A stretch of 8,342 nt of DNA from a bacterium (GTDB lineage Bacteria > JAHJDO01). A program made the translations under genes and the position numbers. Below are positions 6,528-8,342 of this stretch, piece by piece. A model generated the notes under the pieces. That model made no database searches. It had not been told where the DNA came from and saw only the letters and a list, made by a program, of their open reading frames with translations. Position 1 is the stretch's first letter. Each line of letters opens with the position of its first letter. Location of the stretch: contig DAOVKY010000024.1 in NCBI GenBank assembly GCA_030631525.1, positions 1 through 8,342 of the forward strand. Reading direction: 5' to 3'.

Positions 6528-6926
6528 ATGATTTTTGAATTATCTGTTAAGAGTCATAAAAAGGAAGAATTTATTAATATCACTTCAGATATTGAAAATA
6601 AAGTTAAAGAATCAGGAATAAGCAGCGGGCTCTGTCATATATTTATCCCCCACACTACAGCCGGTGTTACTATAAACGAGGGAGCTGATCCGGATGTTCT
6701 AAGGGATCTGGAATATGGGCTGGACAGATGTGTTCCTTATGAAGGTAAATATCATCATATGGAGGGCAATTCTCCTGCTCATATAAAGTCAAGTATAGTA
6801 GGCTGCAACAAAACAGTTTTTATAGATAATGGGCACCTTGTGCTTGGAACATGGCAGTCTATCTATTTCTGTGAATTTGATGGGGCAAGAACAAGAAGGG
6901 TGTTAATTAAAATTGTTTCAGCATAA
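6528..6926 (+). CDS. yjbQ: YjbQ/UPF0047 family protein (secondary thiamine-phosphate synthase family)
   Basis: A 132-residue compact cytoplasmic protein of the YjbQ/UPF0047 family, the usual family length. E. coli YjbQ has weak thiamine-phosphate synthase activity, but the real role of the family is unsettled. Conserved blocks are GLCHIFIPHTTAGVTINE (34-51, with H42), HHMEGNSPAHIKSS (76-89, with H76, H77, H85) and GHLVLGTWQSIYFCEFDG (102-119). The histidines and GTWQ are the likely ligand or metal site. I prefer the ATG at 6528 because family members begin with a short strand like MIFELSVKS and an apparent leaderless promoter ends there. An in-frame ATG at 6462 would add 22 residues without similarity and abuts the helicase start. 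There is no Shine-Dalgarno. The lipoprotein gene follows 7 bp downstream and is probably co-transcribed. No thiamine genes or TPP riboswitch are in the window. Confidence 0.92.
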   Translation: MIFELSVKSHKKEEFINITSDIENKVKESGISSGLCHIFIPHTTAGVTINEGADPDVLRDLEYGLDRCVPYEGKYHHMEGNSPAHIKSSIVGCNKTVFIDNGHLVLGTWQSIYFCEFDGARTRRVLIKIVSA

Positions 6927-6933
6927 GAGAGTT

Positions 6934-7659
6934 ATGGATATCAAAAAAGACGACGGACGACAGACGATAGACGATAGTAAAAAACTGTGGTCTATTGTCC
7001 ATGGTCTATGGTCTAGTCTCCTCATTATATTAGCTTTTACTTTAACTTTTTCCATCTCCGGATGTTCCACGCAAAGGTGTCTTATTAGAAATTCGTATAA
7101 GCCAGATGCGAAACTTTATATAAACCCGTGTGTCAATCTCAGAAATTATGAGATTGCATATATACAGAGACCAGAAAAAAGTGGCGGAAGCCTGACAGCG
7201 GACGACAAGATAATTCAGAAATATATAAAGGGTGAGATTAGTATAGCTTTTGAAAGAGCTGGATTTTTCAAATCTGTTACATACGATAAAAAGGTGCTAA
7301 ACAAACCTAATGCGCTAAAAGTTACATCCAATTTCACAGTTGATTATGGGAATCAGTTATGGAGGTCTCATCTTGGGTTTCTGGGTTTTGGTAAGACAAA
7401 AATTTTGCTGGAAATAAAATTAAAGGATGCAAAAACAAATACTATTCTCTCAAGATATAAAGACTCCCTAATAGGAACAGGTTGGGAATCTATAGCGGGT
7501 GGAGACCCAAAATTCATTATAAAAAAAGATATAAGAAAAATAGTCAGGTCTTATGTTAATCTATTAAGAATACGTTGGAGAAAGAACATCAGAATATTAA
7601 GCTTACCCGCCGAACTTAGATTTAAACTTCTCCATAAAGCTCCTGCGTATAGGAGTTAA
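6934..7659 (+). CDS. Lipoprotein, DUF4410-like, with a repeat element inside its signal peptide
   Basis: A 241-residue predicted lipoprotein. The hydrophobic segment LLIILAFTLTF (29-39) leads to a lipobox ISGC, with Cys44 as the lipidated residue, so the mature protein should sit in the periplasmic face of a membrane. The mature part has alternating beta-like stretches (KVTSNFTVDYG, ILLEIKLKDAKTNTIL) and an aF-type helix near SIAFERAGFF. This resembles DUF4410-type periplasmic lipoproteins; that assignment is weak. The start is ATG 6934, 7 bp after the YjbQ stop, with only a poor purine stretch (AAGAGAG) before it; the in-frame TTG at 6913 would overlap YjbQ. Residues 6-28 are encoded by an inverted heptad repeat and make an odd acidic n-region. 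Without them the signal peptide is normal. The C-terminus (from about residue 224) is antisense to the end of dnaJ and may be a readthrough extension. Confidence 0.78.
   Translation: MDIKKDDGRQTIDDSKKLWSIVHGLWSSLLIILAFTLTFSISGCSTQRCLIRNSYKPDAKLYINPCVNLRNYEIAYIQRPEKSGGSLTADDKIIQKYIKGEISIAFERAGFFKSVTYDKKVLNKPNALKVTSNFTVDYGNQLWRSHLGFLGFGKTKILLEIKLKDAKTNTILSRYKDSLIGTGWESIAGGDPKFIIKKDIRKIVRSYVNLLRIRWRKNIRILSLPAELRFKLLHKAPAYRS
6949..7018. repeat. Inverted array of 7-bp GAC-type units (palindromic element)
   Basis: The left arm (6949-6977) is four head-to-tail heptads, GACGACG, GACGACA, GACGATA, GACGATA, plus G. After a short A-rich centre (6978-6985) the right arm holds the same unit inverted: TGTGGTC, TATTGTC, CATGGTC, TATGGTC and a partial TAGTC (6986-7018). 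Reverse-complemented, the right units read GACCATA, GACCATG, GACAATA, GACCACA. The shared consensus is GAC-N-A-Y-R. The arms are an imperfect inverted repeat, about 20 of 29 positions identical when aligned unit by unit. The element lies in frame in the lipoprotein gene, where 6949-7017 is exactly 23 codons. It is too small for a transposase and has no spacer-repeat pattern of a CRISPR. Confidence 0.8.
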
Positions 7660-8342
7660 ATTCTCGCCGCTTATCTCAGCAAACTTTCTAAGAAGTTCTT
7701 CCTGCTCATTATTCAGTTTTACGGGTGTTTCAACTATGACTCTAACGAGTTCGTCTCCTTTACCATATCCGTGCAGACTCGGAATCCCCTGCCCGCGCAA
7801 GCGGAATACTTTTCCAGACTGTGTGCCTTGGGGAATCTTCATCTTTGCTTTGCCTTTAAGAGTGGGAACCTCTATTTCTGCGCCTAGCGTTGCCTGTGTT
7901 ATGCTTATAGGAACTTCACACAGTATATTGTCATCATGTCTGGTAAAAAGTTCATCTTCTTCTACATGAATTACTACGTATAGATCTCCCGGGCTTCCAC
8001 CTCTTGTGCCTGCTTCTCCTTCTCCTCTGACCTTCAATTGGGAACCTGTATCAACCCCGGCAGGTATTGTAACAGTAAGTTCACGAGGTTTATTTACTCT
8101 TCCGGTACCTCTGCAGGTCTCGCATGGGTCCGTTATTATCGTGCCTTCCCCGCCGCATCTATCACATGTTCTGTTTATACTAAAAAAACCTTGAGAATAG
8201 CTTACCTGTCCACTGCCTCCGCATTGAAGACAATTGATGCGTTTTGTTCCTTTTTTGGCGCCGGATCCACTGCACTCCTCACATGTTTGTGGTCTGGAGA
8301 TACGAATTCTTTTATCCGCACCAAAAGCAGCTTCTTTTAAGG
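7603..8342 (-). CDS. dnaJ: Chaperone DnaJ, partial (N-terminal J domain beyond right edge)
   Basis: The Hsp40 co-chaperone that delivers unfolded proteins to DnaK and stimulates its ATPase. The minus frame is open from the right edge to the stop at 7603, giving 245 residues. It starts at LKEAAFGADKRIRISR, the strand entering the first substrate-binding domain. Four zinc-finger motifs of form CxxCxGxG follow in order between about 8283 and 8101: CEECSGSG, CLQCGGSG, CDRCGGEG and CETCRGTG, all complete. Then come the C-terminal barrels (PRELTVTIPAGVDTG, RGGSPGDLYVVIHV, VPTLKGKAKMKIPQGTQSGKVFRLRGQG) and a dimerisation tail. Zinc fingers make it a true type I DnaJ rather than CbpA. The J domain with its HPD motif and the Gly/Phe linker must lie beyond 8342; dnaK or grpE may be upstream there. 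A TTG inside the gene at 8037 is not a start, since homology continues without a break above it. The last 57 bp overlap the convergent lipoprotein gene. Confidence 0.95.
   Translation of the reverse strand, partial: LKEAAFGADKRIRISRPQTCEECSGSGAKKGTKRINCLQCGGSGQVSYSQGFFSINRTCDRCGGEGTIITDPCETCRGTGRVNKPRELTVTIPAGVDTGSQLKVRGEGEAGTRGGSPGDLYVVIHVEEDELFTRHDDNILCEVPISITQATLGAEIEVPTLKGKAKMKIPQGTQSGKVFRLRGQGIPSLHGYGKGDELVRVIVETPVKLNNEQEELLRKFAEISGENLTPIRRSFMEKFKSKFGG

Noticed and set aside
6949..7018. CRISPR array or intrinsic terminator at the heptad repeat
   Set aside because: Units are 7 bp with no spacers; the arms are imperfect, the T-run needed for a terminator is missing, and the region is inside an open reading frame.
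8006..8340. Plus-strand reading frames opposite dnaJ
   Set aside because: They are antisense to four intact CxxCxGxG zinc-finger motifs of DnaJ and have no independent support.

Overview
The window looks like chromosomal DNA of an AT-rich (GC roughly 35-40% by eye), probably Gram-negative, uncultured bacterium. It carries a lipoprotein with a lipobox, a PilZ protein, an FxsA-family membrane protein, a PcrA/UvrD helicase with the bacterial C-terminal Tudor-like domain, and a bacterial DnaJ. No gene is decisive for a phylum. There is no phage, transposase, tRNA, rRNA or CRISPR array.

Layout. (1) 1-976, minus: a multi-pass membrane protein whose C-terminus runs off the left edge. It has no complete ORF in the window but reads open for 325 codons from a GTG with a good Shine-Dalgarno. 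(2) 977-1167: a divergent intergenic region with an 18-bp palindrome and a strong sigma70-like promoter directly before the next gene. (3) 1168-4330, plus: a tight four-gene run (gaps of 14, 19 and 4 bp), GT4 glycosyltransferase - PilZ - FxsA - second GT4 glycosyltransferase, probably one operon for surface polysaccharide or glycolipid synthesis with a possible c-di-GMP link. (4) 4302-6461, minus: pcrA/uvrD helicase, overlapping the second glycosyltransferase tail-to-tail by 29 bp. (5) 6462-6527: a 66-bp divergent promoter region in which both promoters appear to share one palindromic TTGCAA -35 box. (6) 6528-7659, plus: a YjbQ/UPF0047 protein and a lipoprotein. (7) 7603-8342, minus: the C-terminal two thirds of DnaJ, overlapping the lipoprotein tail-to-tail by 57 bp.

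The main points of interest are two. First, a 69-70 bp inverted array of 7-bp GAC-type units lies in frame inside the lipoprotein signal peptide. Conceptual removal of its 69 coding bases restores a textbook signal peptide (MDIKK joined to LLIILAFTLTFSISGC), recalling the in-frame palindromic elements known from Rickettsia. Second, three promoter-proximal genes (glycosyltransferase, helicase, YjbQ) have no Shine-Dalgarno but do have -35/-10 elements placed so that the predicted transcript begins 0-3 nt before the ATG. Genes inside operons or with a leader (PilZ, the left membrane protein) do have AGGA. This points to leaderless mRNAs in this organism.
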